Made by a program: the position numbers and the translations under genes. The notes beneath the pieces are model-generated. The model searched no databases, was not told the DNA's origin, and saw only the letters and a list, made by a program, of their open reading frames with translations. DNA of 64,000 nt from Pedobacter sp. Leaf194. GTDB lineage: Bacteria > Bacteroidota > Bacteroidia > Sphingobacteriales > Sphingobacteriaceae. The stretch is taken from the NCBI RefSeq assembly GCF_001423945.1, contig NZ_LMPU01000009.1, forward strand, positions 868,416 through 932,415, read 5' to 3'. Positions 8,045 through 16,568 of this stretch are shown here, in pieces (position 1 is the stretch's first letter; each line of letters opens with the position of its first letter).

Positions 8045-8563
8045 TTATTTTATTGCAACCGGAACCGAGATTTTATCCCAATCCATAGTGAAACCATTTT
8101 TAGTTACCTTATAAACCAGCGTTTCCTGTCTGGCTTTTAATGCTTTTGTTTTAACATCAACCCTTAAAGCATCTTTAGCTTCTTCATACTTGAAAGCACC
8201 CCATTGTTTTGGCTCTTTGTTAAAAATTGCAGTCCAGGTTCCGCTTTCTTTAGGGATTAAGAAAAAGCTATATTTTCCTGCTGGCAAAGATTTTCCCTGC
8301 ACCATGATATCTTTGTCTGTTTCGAATGTAGTCGCTTCGTTTGCACCGGCACGCCAAACTTTATCGTAAGCCTCTAAACCGCCCCAAATCTTGCGTCCTT
8401 TAACAGAAGGGCTGCTGTAGGCAATCGTAATTGTGGCGTCTTTAATTTTACCGGTGGCTGTAGCAGCCGGACTAGCAGGCTTTTTTGCTTCCTGTGCCAA
8501 TGCACTTACCGATATTGTTATTGCAGTAAAAAGAATGGTTGCAGATTTGATGATTGTTTTCAT
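8045..8563 (-). CDS. DUF2911 domain protein, exported
   Basis: 172 residues with a signal peptide (cleavage near SALAQ, about residue 24). The mature part has the DUF2911 pattern: [60 protein letters not shown]. Function is unknown; these are abundant exported or lipid-linked proteins in Bacteroidota. It lies 29 nt behind the sodium symporter and ahead of a strong terminator, so it is the last gene of the PIG-L operon. Confidence 0.88.
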   Translation of the reverse strand: MKTIIKSATILFTAITISVSALAQEAKKPASPAATATGKIKDATITIAYSSPSVKGRKIWGGLEAYDKVWRAGANEATTFETDKDIMVQGKSLPAGKYSFFLIPKESGTWTAIFNKEPKQWGAFKYEEAKDALRVDVKTKALKARQETLVYKVTKNGFTMDWDKISVPVAIK

Positions 8564-8592
8564 AGTATTATTTATTTTTTGTTGTTTTTCGT

Positions 8593-10284
8593 TTACGAAT
8601 TTACTGCTTTAGGTTTATAAAACAATAGGCCAATGGCCGAAAATAGAATTACCGCAGCCGCCCCGATAACATTGAGCCAAAGAAATGAAACGATATCGAA
8701 CTTATACACCGCTATAACAGCTATTTCGGCTAAAATTGCAGCAATAAATACAACCTGGCCGTTTATGCTTTTATAATAAAAAGCGACCAGAAAAATGCCC
8801 AGAATGGGACCATAAAATAAAGAGCCGAGCACATTTACCGCTTCGATAAGTGAACCCATCTGGGTTGCAAACATGGCTACAGCGATAGAGAAAATTCCCC
8901 AGCCTAGGGTATGCAACCTACTGTATTTCAATTCAGTTTCATCATCAGGAAGGTTTTTAGCGAATATCAGATGAACATCTTTAAGTGAACAGGCGGCGAG
9001 GGAGTTTAGTGCTGCAGAAATTGAACCCCAGCTTGCAAGGAAAATCACAGCGAAAAGCAAACCGATCATGCCAACAGGGAGATTCGTTTTCACAAAGTAA
9101 AGGAAAATGTAATTTGTATCCGTTTTCTCGGCGTTGTAGTTCGATTTGTTGATGGCTTCTTCCACCCGCACGTGCAAATCTTTAACTTGTTCCTGAGTTT
9201 CTTTGAAACGCTTTATCGTTGTATTTATATGTAGCGATTTACTTTCTTTTTGAGCCAGAATCTCTTTTGATTCCGAATTAAATTTCTGTTGTAAAGCCTG
9301 GTGCTCTCTTTCAAAAACTGCTGCTTGTTCGGGCTTTGTATCTTTTAAATGCTGATAGGAGCGTTCGTTAAAATAAATAGGTGCAGGCTTTAAAGAGAAG
9401 AAAGCAAAAAGTAAGGCCCCGATGAGTAAGATTGCAAATTGCATGGGGATTTTTACCAAACCATTTAACAACAGGCCCATTTTTGCATTAGTATTATCTT
9501 TTGCGGTAATGTACCGCCCTACCTGACTTTGATCTGTACCAAAATAAGAAAGTGCAAGAAAGAAACCACCAATCAAACCGCTCCAGATGTTGTATTTATC
9601 TTTCCAATCGAAATTTGTTGTAATAACATTTAATTTCCCGGATTTCCCCGCCAGGTAAAGTGCATCTTTAAAGCCAATACCATTTGGCATGTTTTGAACA
9701 AGCAGATAACCTGCAAAAGCCATTGTGCCAAGGATAATTAAAAACTGTAATTTCTGGGTGTGCGCAATCGCTTTTGCGCCGCCAACATAAGTGTAAATCA
9801 GCAGGATGCCGCCCGTTAGTACATTTGTTAGATAAATGTTCCAGTTTAAAACGCTAGATAAAATGATACTGGGTGCATAAATGCTTATTCCTGTTGATAA
9901 TCCCCTGGAAAAAAGAAACAGCAATGAGGTAAGGACACGCGTTTTTTTGTCGAAACGGTTTTCTAAATACTCGTATGCGGTATAAACATTTAGGCGTTGA
10001 AATATCGGAATAAATGTAATGCAGATAACGATCATCGCCAGCGGCAACCCGAAATAATACTGAACGAAACGCATGCCATCGGTGTAAGCCTGGCCAGGTG
10101 CCGAAAGAAAAGTGATTGCGCTGGCCTGAGTGGCCATAATGCCCAATAATACAATATACCAGGGCATTTTGCTGTCGGCCATTAAATATGATGCATTGCT
10201 TTTCTGGCCACGGCCAACAAATATCCCGTATACAACTACAGCAACTAAAGTGAAAATAAGTACTATCCAATCGATATTACTCAT
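8593..10284 (-). CDS. Sodium:solute symporter (SSS family) with a 95-residue hydrophilic insertion
   Basis: 563 residues with about thirteen hydrophobic helices. Family signatures include [39 protein letters not shown] and [18 protein letters not shown], the last matching the SSS consensus region. Between helices, residues about 299-393 form a hydrophilic, probably coiled-coil insertion ([19 protein letters not shown] and on). It imports a small solute with Na+; sugars, sialic acids and carboxylates are all possible. Its ATG overlaps the stop of a 34-aa membrane peptide (ATGA), so the two are translationally coupled, and it follows an exported PIG-L deacetylase. A role in taking up the deacetylase product is inference. 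Confidence 0.9.
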   Translation of the reverse strand: MSNIDWIVLIFTLVAVVVYGIFVGRGQKSNASYLMADSKMPWYIVLLGIMATQASAITFLSAPGQAYTDGMRFVQYYFGLPLAMIVICITFIPIFQRLNVYTAYEYLENRFDKKTRVLTSLLFLFSRGLSTGISIYAPSIILSSVLNWNIYLTNVLTGGILLIYTYVGGAKAIAHTQKLQFLIILGTMAFAGYLLVQNMPNGIGFKDALYLAGKSGKLNVITTNFDWKDKYNIWSGLIGGFFLALSYFGTDQSQVGRYITAKDNTNAKMGLLLNGLVKIPMQFAILLIGALLFAFFSLKPAPIYFNERSYQHLKDTKPEQAAVFEREHQALQQKFNSESKEILAQKESKSLHINTTIKRFKETQEQVKDLHVRVEEAINKSNYNAEKTDTNYIFLYFVKTNLPVGMIGLLFAVIFLASWGSISAALNSLAACSLKDVHLIFAKNLPDDETELKYSRLHTLGWGIFSIAVAMFATQMGSLIEAVNVLGSLFYGPILGIFLVAFYYKSINGQVVFIAAILAEIAVIAVYKFDIVSFLWLNVIGAAAVILFSAIGLLFYKPKAVNS

Positions 10285-10385
10285 GCCCAGAATTTAGTAA
10301 ATAAATAATAAAACAGCAGTTGAAACACTAAGGCTAAAGCCAATAATACATACCAGGTATTCCAGTTTTTTAGTTGCTTATTCAT
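10281..10385 (-). CDS. 34-aa single-span membrane peptide, coupled to symporter
   Basis: ATG at 10383-10385, stop TGA at 10281-10283. The peptide starts MNKQLKNWNTWYV, continues as one strongly hydrophobic span (residues about 12-30) and ends FTKFWA, with basic residues at the N-terminus. Its start overlaps the PIG-L stop by one base (TGATG) and its stop overlaps the symporter start (ATGA). Filling the space exactly, with overlaps on both sides, is hard to explain by chance. I do not recognise a family. By position it may be a small accessory subunit of the symporter. Confidence 0.75.
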   Translation of the reverse strand: MNKQLKNWNTWYVLLALALVFQLLFYYLFTKFWA

Positions 10386-12883
10386 CAGTTTTTTTGTGCC
10401 GATAAGAAGTTAAAAAATAACCGTGCGGCGCCAACGTTTCCTGCCGGCAACTGCCTGAAAAACGCTAACGGTGTATAAATAAAATTGCCTTTGCCAAACC
10501 TGGCATATAGTGTTGAGCCTTGCAAGGGTTCTTCGTCGGTGTCGTGCATCTCAAACAGCGGCTCGTATGCTGCATCCCATTTATCTGGAAAGTAAGCGCC
10601 ACGCTCCTGTACCCAGCCTTTAAAATCCTCTGCAGTGATTTTATTCGGGAAATTGAGTAGCTTATGATTTGGGTTTAAAAAGGTAACGACCGCATTTTCT
10701 TCGGTAACGCGTTTATTTGCGATGCTAAAATCATACATACCCAATTTATTAACCGTAACGTCCTGGTTGGTATTGTACTGCATCACCAGGTTACCTCCTG
10801 CTTTAACATACGACGATAAAAAAGGCATCCACCGACCAAGTTTCTTTTCGGTATTGTTTGCACGAACCCCGAGTACAATAGCGTCATATTGCAATAATTT
10901 ACCGGCACCACCGCCAGCATCATCTGCATTGCCGTAAAAATCTTCATCTTTTAAAACATCAACCTGGATGCCGGCAATGCGCAAAAATTCAGGAATAAAA
11001 TCGCCCGCACCCTCAACGTAACCAACTTTTTTAACCTTTGCCTGTATATCACCTTTCATTATAATTGCCGTTGCCGGTGCAAAATATTGTAGCGAGGGTA
11101 AATGAGGATATTGAATTAATACCTGCTTTTTATTATAGGTTTTATCATCTGCTACATAGTTTGCATCCAGTTGCACCCGGCCACTATTAATCTTGTTAAG
11201 TGTTTCTTTTGTTATAACGTAATTTATGGTCATGTCTTTAGCGCTTATTGAGACAACGTCTCCTCCCCCAATACGTTCCCCATTAAATAACAGGTTTACC
11301 TTGCCATTTTTAAATTGCCGGTTTGAATTCAGCTTAAAATTTAAACTCAACTGTAAATCGTCGTTTTCCTTTACCAGATAAATTGGTTGCGTGAATTTAA
11401 CTTCAAGGGCAGGAACAATTCTTAAGGCTTCAACTACATCGCCACGTACCGGATCTAGTTTTTTGAAAGACAGAGGCAGTTTGACCTGAAATCGTTCGTT
11501 GCCAATTTTTAGTGTTAGCAAAACATTAAGTGCAGATTCTGCTTCGGGTAAACCAATTAAAGTATCATTTGCAACAGAGAAAGTTGCTGCATCTTTGGCC
11601 GGTTTTGCCAGCCAATAGGGTTCTGTTAGGGAGGCATCGGCTGGAATTTGAATGTTATGTTCTATGGTAATGAGTGAATCGCCTGAAAGTTTTTTGTTTA
11701 GGGTTTCGGATTGATTTAACCAGCTAACACGTTCCACAGTAACCGAGTTTTCAGCTCTGGAAATTAAGTTTAATTTAAAATTGTATGTATCTCCTGCAAC
11801 CGCTTCGGCCTGGTTGGTCACAGCTTCACCCATAAACCCCGAACAACTCAAAATAATATTGTCGAGCGCACGGATCTTATCTTTTCTTAAATTTTCATCT
11901 TTTAGCGCACTCAGGTTTTTTCTTAAAACGAGCAATGCAGGTAAACTCAGTGCCGGCTTGTTGAAATTGAAACCGGAAATAACCTCGTCCAGCATTTTGT
12001 CGATATTGCTGTTGCCTTTCGCCGTCCAGGTTTTAACCAAACCATCAAAGAGCGATGTTTTTGCCGGTTCGCCAAGTACCTGTGTAAAATATTCGGTTCT
12101 AATGCCCGCGACAGATTGCGTACCAGCGCCCTGACTTTTGTGCAGGCTCCTGCTTAAGCCTGCTAACTCGCCATACCCCATTCCAAGTTGCGCATCATAC
12201 TGCCCAACAATAACTTTAAGTTGATTTTCTGAAGTGGTGTTTACCCCTCCAAATCGAAATGTGTTCCATAATACACGTTTGGGCTGCCATACATCAACAT
12301 ATTTCAATTGATTTGGAAAAGCCCGTTTATCACCGGCAAGCTTAAAAGCCTTTTCGGCGACAACAGCCGAGGCTGCATGTTGCCCGTGCCCTGCGGCAGC
12401 CGTGGGCGGAAAGCGGCAAATAATAACATCAGGGCGGAACCTGCGAATCACCCACACCACATCAGCCGTTATACTATCCGCATCCCATTGTTTAAATGTA
12501 TCTTTTGTATTCTTCGAAAAACCAAAATCTATTGCCCTGGTAAAAAACTGCCGGGCTCCATCGAGCTTTCTCGCTTCCAAAAGTTCATGCGTTCTAATTA
12601 AACCTAATGCAGCGCCCTGTTCAGTGCCTAATAAATTCTGACCGCCATCACCTCTGGTTAATGATAAATAACTGGTCTCAACATTTTGATCATTAATAAG
12701 CCAGGACAACAAGCCGGTATTTTCGTCGTCTGGGTGTGCAGCTAAGTACAAAACCTTTGGTAAATGTTTTAATGTTTTGAGTTCCCGGTAAATTTCAGAA
12801 GATTTGGAAGGCCGGACTTGCTGAGCCGGACAAAAAAATGAATAAACCCCCAAAAAAAATATTACGGTTAGTCGCTTGAACAT
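10385..12883 (-). CDS. PIG-L (LmbE) family deacetylase, exported, large form
   Basis: 832 residues with a signal peptide (residues 1-20, ending near CPAQ). Residues about 38-290 are the PIG-L domain with the zinc motif AHPDDE and SLTRGDGGQN, followed by PPTAAAGHGQHAA, which supplies a further metal histidine. The rest (about 300-832) contains beta-rich domains and a C-terminal glutamine-amidotransferase-like fold (GKLLQYDAIVLGVRANN, GGNLVMQYNTNQ). PIG-L enzymes remove acetyl groups from N-acetylglucosamine-type sugars. The signal peptide puts this one outside the cytoplasm, unlike the bacillithiol enzyme BshB. It is the first gene of a four-gene operon with a membrane peptide, an SSS symporter and DUF2911. 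Confidence 0.88.
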   Translation of the reverse strand: MFKRLTVIFFLGVYSFFCPAQQVRPSKSSEIYRELKTLKHLPKVLYLAAHPDDENTGLLSWLINDQNVETSYLSLTRGDGGQNLLGTEQGAALGLIRTHELLEARKLDGARQFFTRAIDFGFSKNTKDTFKQWDADSITADVVWVIRRFRPDVIICRFPPTAAAGHGQHAASAVVAEKAFKLAGDKRAFPNQLKYVDVWQPKRVLWNTFRFGGVNTTSENQLKVIVGQYDAQLGMGYGELAGLSRSLHKSQGAGTQSVAGIRTEYFTQVLGEPAKTSLFDGLVKTWTAKGNSNIDKMLDEVISGFNFNKPALSLPALLVLRKNLSALKDENLRKDKIRALDNIILSCSGFMGEAVTNQAEAVAGDTYNFKLNLISRAENSVTVERVSWLNQSETLNKKLSGDSLITIEHNIQIPADASLTEPYWLAKPAKDAATFSVANDTLIGLPEAESALNVLLTLKIGNERFQVKLPLSFKKLDPVRGDVVEALRIVPALEVKFTQPIYLVKENDDLQLSLNFKLNSNRQFKNGKVNLLFNGERIGGGDVVSISAKDMTINYVITKETLNKINSGRVQLDANYVADDKTYNKKQVLIQYPHLPSLQYFAPATAIIMKGDIQAKVKKVGYVEGAGDFIPEFLRIAGIQVDVLKDEDFYGNADDAGGGAGKLLQYDAIVLGVRANNTEKKLGRWMPFLSSYVKAGGNLVMQYNTNQDVTVNKLGMYDFSIANKRVTEENAVVTFLNPNHKLLNFPNKITAEDFKGWVQERGAYFPDKWDAAYEPLFEMHDTDEEPLQGSTLYARFGKGNFIYTPLAFFRQLPAGNVGAARLFFNFLSAQKN

Positions 12884-13145
12884 ACAATTTGCTTTGTGTT
12901 AACCAAAGATGCTAAAATGCTTTTATTTAGAAGCGCAGGAAACGAAAAAGGTACAAGATTTTTCTTTCCTTCAGGGATTCCACCATTTAATCTAAAAAGT
13001 TAATCAACGCTTTTTTTTGTGAATTAGCAAAATTGATTGTTACAGTCCTCATAACAAAAATTACCTTTTTATTGTGAGACATTCTATTGCATACCAAAAA
13101 TAGAATCATTTATTTATGCTTAATATTGCATGATAAATTCAACCT

Positions 13146-14483
13146 ATGAATGGCATCGTGCTCATCATCGATGATGAAAAGAAAATTTGCAGCTTACTCT
13201 CCCGGATAATTGAATTAGAAGGATTTAAAACACTACAGGCAAACACTGGAAAAGAGGGAATAAAACTTCTTAAAACAAACGAGGTAAGCATCGTAATCAG
13301 CGATGTAAAGTTGCCCGATGTAAATGGAGTTGCCTTGGTTAAAGACATTAAAAGGTTGAAACCCTTTGTCGAAATTATCAATTTAACTGCTTACGGAACG
13401 ATAGCTGATGGGGTTCTGGCGATAAAAAACGGCGCATACGATTACCTGGTTAAAGGGGATGATAACGATAAAATTATCCCGTTACTTTATAAGGCAATGG
13501 ACAAGGCAAATCTGCAGCAAAAGTTGTTCGACCTGGAAAGTAATGTTTCTAAAAAACACAGCTTCAGCGGCATCATTGGTCAGTCTAAAGCTTTAAAAGA
13601 AGCGATAGATTTAGCAAAAAAAGTTAGTAAAACGGATACAACTGTTTTGCTTTTAGGCGAAACCGGTACAGGCAAAGAGGTTTTTGCACAATCCATACAT
13701 TACGAAAGCCCCAGGGCAATGAAACCTTTTGTTGCTTTAAATTGCAGCGGTTTTAGTCCGGAGTTGTTAGAAAGCGAGCTTTTTGGCTACAAGGCGGGTG
13801 CATTTACCGGAGCAAATAAAGATAAAAAAGGCTTACTTGAAGAAGCAAATGGCGGCACTTTATTTCTGGATGAAATTGGGGAAATGAACCTTGATTTACA
13901 GGCTAAACTATTGCGTGTATTAGAAAATCAAACTTTTATAAAAGTAGGCGATACACACACCCTTCAGGTAAACGTACGCATTTTAGCTGCAACAAATAAA
14001 GATTTAAAAGGAGATGCACTAACCGGAAAGTTCCGCTCAGATTTGTATTACCGTTTATCTGTTTTTACCATAATGCTGCCACCGTTAAGGGAAAGAAAAG
14101 GCGATATACCCGCTTTGGCCCGCTATTACCTAGATGAGTTTTCGCTAAAGGTGAATCGTTTAGACATGAAACTCGACGACAAAATTTTAAATCTTTTTGA
14201 AAAGTATAACTGGAAAGGGAACGTTCGCGAGCTTAGAAATGTAATTGAACGACTTGTCATTTTATCAGACGGAGACACACTAAATGTCAATGCATTACCT
14301 TCAGAATTTTTTGAGTCGCAACCACTGGCAAATAGTTTTAACCTACAGGAAATAGAAAAGCAGCACATTCAAAAAGTGCTCCTCCACACAAAGGGAAACA
14401 AGGCAGAAACATCGCGGTTGTTGGGCATTGGGCTCACTACGCTTTATAGAAAAATAGAGGAATATGGAATAAGCGAAATTTAG
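13146..14483 (+). CDS. Sigma-54-dependent response regulator (NtrC type)
   Basis: 445 residues. A receiver domain (1-120) has the acidic pocket (IIDDE), the phosphoacceptor Asp in [11 protein letters not shown], Thr in NLTAYG and the conserved Lys in YLVKGDDND. The AAA+ domain (about 140-370) has Walker A GETGTGKE, the sigma-54 contact loop GAFTGA and Walker [11 protein letters not shown]. The C-terminus is a Fis-type helix-turn-helix ([27 protein letters not shown]). It acts as an ATP-driven activator at -24/-12 promoters once phosphorylated. It lies upstream of the kdp genes, same strand, with one gene between; the kdp locus has kinases but no regulator of its own, so it is the likely partner (inference). 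Confidence 0.93.
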   Translation: MNGIVLIIDDEKKICSLLSRIIELEGFKTLQANTGKEGIKLLKTNEVSIVISDVKLPDVNGVALVKDIKRLKPFVEIINLTAYGTIADGVLAIKNGAYDYLVKGDDNDKIIPLLYKAMDKANLQQKLFDLESNVSKKHSFSGIIGQSKALKEAIDLAKKVSKTDTTVLLLGETGTGKEVFAQSIHYESPRAMKPFVALNCSGFSPELLESELFGYKAGAFTGANKDKKGLLEEANGGTLFLDEIGEMNLDLQAKLLRVLENQTFIKVGDTHTLQVNVRILAATNKDLKGDALTGKFRSDLYYRLSVFTIMLPPLRERKGDIPALARYYLDEFSLKVNRLDMKLDDKILNLFEKYNWKGNVRELRNVIERLVILSDGDTLNVNALPSEFFESQPLANSFNLQEIEKQHIQKVLLHTKGNKAETSRLLGIGLTTLYRKIEEYGISEI

Positions 14484-14562
14484 CCCGCCTTATGCCGTTA
14501 ACTTTTTGACTATTTTTTAATACTGTAATTTGCTTATTTATTATCTTTCAAAAAAAATACAC

Positions 14563-16140
14563 ATGCAAAAAACCTTTCTAACCATTATTTTATCCCTTTT
14601 TTATTTTTCGATATTTGCCCAACAGGCTTACTTTCAGCAAGATTTAAAATACAATATTGATGTAACGTTAAACGACAAAGACAAATCTTTAAAAGGATTT
14701 GAAACCATTACTTACAAAAATAACTCGCCTTCCGACCTGGATTTCATCTGGTTTCACATTTGGCCAAATGCTTATAAAAACCAATCAACGGCACTTTTTA
14801 AGCAAATAAACAGTGATACTTCCCGCAAGGAAAAACTTAAAAACGTAACTTACGGGAGCATCAGCGGCTTAAATTTTAAAATAAACGGCAAGACCACAAA
14901 GACGGAAGCACATCCAAATCCGGAGTATATCGACATCATTAAAGTTTTGCTTCCCTCAACATTGAAGCCTGGAGATTCTGTAACCATCAGTACCGACTTT
15001 AATGTAAAATTACCTAGTTATTTTTCGCGTTCAGGCTATGCCGATACCGAATTTATGGTTACCCAATGGTACCCGAAACCCGCAGTTTTTGATAAAGATG
15101 GATGGCATGAATTTCCTTATTTAGACATGGGGGAATTCTACAGTGAATACGCAAATTACAAAGTGAATATCACACTTCCATCGGCTTATGTAGTTGGCGC
15201 TACCGGCGTACTGCAAAACGCAGATGAACTTGCGGCTTATAAAAGTATCGGTGCAAAAAATACCGCTAATCGAAGTAAGGCCGTAATTTATTCGCCTGTT
15301 ACCAAAGCAGCTACGAAAACGCTAAGCTATGCCATAAATAATGTTCCTGATTTTGCCTGGTTTGCAGATAAGGATTTGGTAATCCAATACGATACGGTTA
15401 AGCTGGTTTCGGGAAAAGTAGTTGACGCTTTTAGTTATTATCACAACAAAAAAAATACCCTTTGGGTAAACAGTATTGATTACATAAAAGATGCAACCAA
15501 ACGCTACAGCAACTGGATTGGCGAATACGAATACCCTGTGGTGCAAGCCATAGAAGGGCCGAAAAATAACGCCAGCGGCGGAATGGAGTACCCTACCATC
15601 ACACTGATTACCAGTCCGGATGCAAAGAGAGAAACCTTGGATGGCGTAATTACGCATGAGGTTGGCCATAACTGGTTTATGAGCATGCTCGGCAGCAACG
15701 AAAGAATGCATACCTGGCAGGATGAGGGTTTTAATACTTATTTCCAATTTCGATATGAAGCGGAAAAGTATAAGTCGAATTCCATTTTCGGCGATGCCAT
15801 TCCGGCAAAACTTAAAGAACTGCCTGCTGATAAATTTTTAGCCAGTATTTATGGGGCTTTGGCAAATGTGCCAATGCAATCGCCTATCGAAACGCCTGCT
15901 GCAGATTTTAAAACCTCGGAAGAATACGGTTTGATATCTTATGCTAAAACAGCGCTTTGGCTTTACGTTTTACAGGCAGAAATTGGCCAGGAAAAATTTG
16001 ATAAGGCATTTCAAGCCTATTTTAGTCAGTGGAAAAACAAACACCCAACGCCTGCTGATTTTAAAGCGTCTATGGAAAAATCATTAGGCGTAAACCTCGA
16101 TAAATATTTTGCGTTGCTAAACCAGCCAGGTAAATTTTAA
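14563..16140 (+). CDS. M1 family metallopeptidase (aminopeptidase N-like), exported
   Basis: 525 residues from the ATG at 14563, which places a signal peptide (MQKTFLTIILSLFYFSIFAQ) at the N-terminus; the frame is open 11 codons further up but that start would bury it. The N-terminal beta domain (about 25-220) precedes the catalytic domain with the substrate-binding GGMEYP and the zinc site HEVGH (His365) followed 18 residues later by Glu (WQDEGFN), all intact. There is little of the long helical C-terminal domain seen in larger M1 enzymes. It should remove N-terminal residues from peptides in the periplasm or outside. An intrinsic terminator follows. Confidence 0.9.
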   Translation: MQKTFLTIILSLFYFSIFAQQAYFQQDLKYNIDVTLNDKDKSLKGFETITYKNNSPSDLDFIWFHIWPNAYKNQSTALFKQINSDTSRKEKLKNVTYGSISGLNFKINGKTTKTEAHPNPEYIDIIKVLLPSTLKPGDSVTISTDFNVKLPSYFSRSGYADTEFMVTQWYPKPAVFDKDGWHEFPYLDMGEFYSEYANYKVNITLPSAYVVGATGVLQNADELAAYKSIGAKNTANRSKAVIYSPVTKAATKTLSYAINNVPDFAWFADKDLVIQYDTVKLVSGKVVDAFSYYHNKKNTLWVNSIDYIKDATKRYSNWIGEYEYPVVQAIEGPKNNASGGMEYPTITLITSPDAKRETLDGVITHEVGHNWFMSMLGSNERMHTWQDEGFNTYFQFRYEAEKYKSNSIFGDAIPAKLKELPADKFLASIYGALANVPMQSPIETPAADFKTSEEYGLISYAKTALWLYVLQAEIGQEKFDKAFQAYFSQWKNKHPTPADFKASMEKSLGVNLDKYFALLNQPGKF

Positions 16141-16220
16141 ATGATTTTGGTCGGGTTTATTATCGATAAACCCAACGCCATAAATACACCCGAATAGCTT
16201 CCAGATTATCCAAAACGATA

Positions 16221-16252
16221 AAAACCTTTCCAAAATGGAAAGGTTTTTTTTT
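16221..16252 (+). terminator. Intrinsic terminator after the M1 peptidase
   Basis: A perfect 11-bp stem AAAACCTTTCC/GGAAAGGTTTT with a 5-nt loop runs straight into a T tract. It separates the peptidase from the kdp genes, so kdp must have its own promoter in 16253-16371. Confidence 0.9.
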
Positions 16253-16371
16253 GCCCAAAATTTATTTTTACCCGATACCACTTTGTAAAATACTCATTAT
16301 CAACAGCATAACACAAGCTGGTTTTCATCGGCATGAAGGTTGGCAACAGGGATTTCATAAATCAATAAGTT

Positions 16372-16452
16372 ATGACAATTATTCTAATTCTAATTATCCT
16401 TCTGCTCTGCTGGGCGACTTACAAATCAATTGATTGGTTCGAAAAAATCTAA
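16372..16452 (+). CDS. 26-aa membrane peptide at the head of the kdp operon
   Basis: ATG at 16372, TAA at 16450-16452. The peptide begins MTIILILIILLLCWATYK and ends SIDWFEKI: one hydrophobic span, then a short polar tail. It lies 4 nt before the KdpF start and has a similar size and topology, but no clear sequence similarity to KdpF. I do not recognise it. It may be a second small Kdp subunit or a duplicated and diverged KdpF; chance is possible but less likely given its position, spacing and composition. Confidence 0.6.
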   Translation: MTIILILIILLLCWATYKSIDWFEKI

Positions 16453-16456
16453 AGCC

Positions 16457-16534
16457 ATGTTAGCACTATTTATCATCGCAATCGCCGTATTTATCTATAT
16501 GATTTACGTGTTGATTAAACCCGAAAAATTTTAG
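16457..16534 (+). CDS. kdpF: K+-transporting ATPase small subunit KdpF
   Basis: A 25-residue peptide, MLALFIIAIAVFIYMIYVLI followed by KPEKF: a single transmembrane helix ending in the x-x-L-x-x-P-E-K/R-F pattern typical of KdpF. KdpF stabilises the KdpABC complex in the inner membrane. It ends 34 nt before kdpA, in the standard kdpFABC order. Confidence 0.9.
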   Translation: MLALFIIAIAVFIYMIYVLIKPEKF

Positions 16535-16568
16535 CTCTTTCTAAAAGGGCATTTTAAAAACAAAAAAA

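Noticed and set aside
9854..10270. 138-aa frame in another minus-strand reading frame of the symporter gene
   Set aside because: The symporter frame is continuous and membrane-like; this one has no family resemblance and is a shadow.
15322..15747. 141-aa frame antisense to the M1 peptidase
   Set aside because: Fully inside a clear coding region with intact catalytic motifs on the other strand.
16331..16351. Possible sigma-54 promoter upstream of kdp
   Set aside because: GGCATGAAGGTTGGC resembles -24/-12 elements, but the GG-to-GC distance is 11 instead of 10, and sigma-54 spacing is strict.
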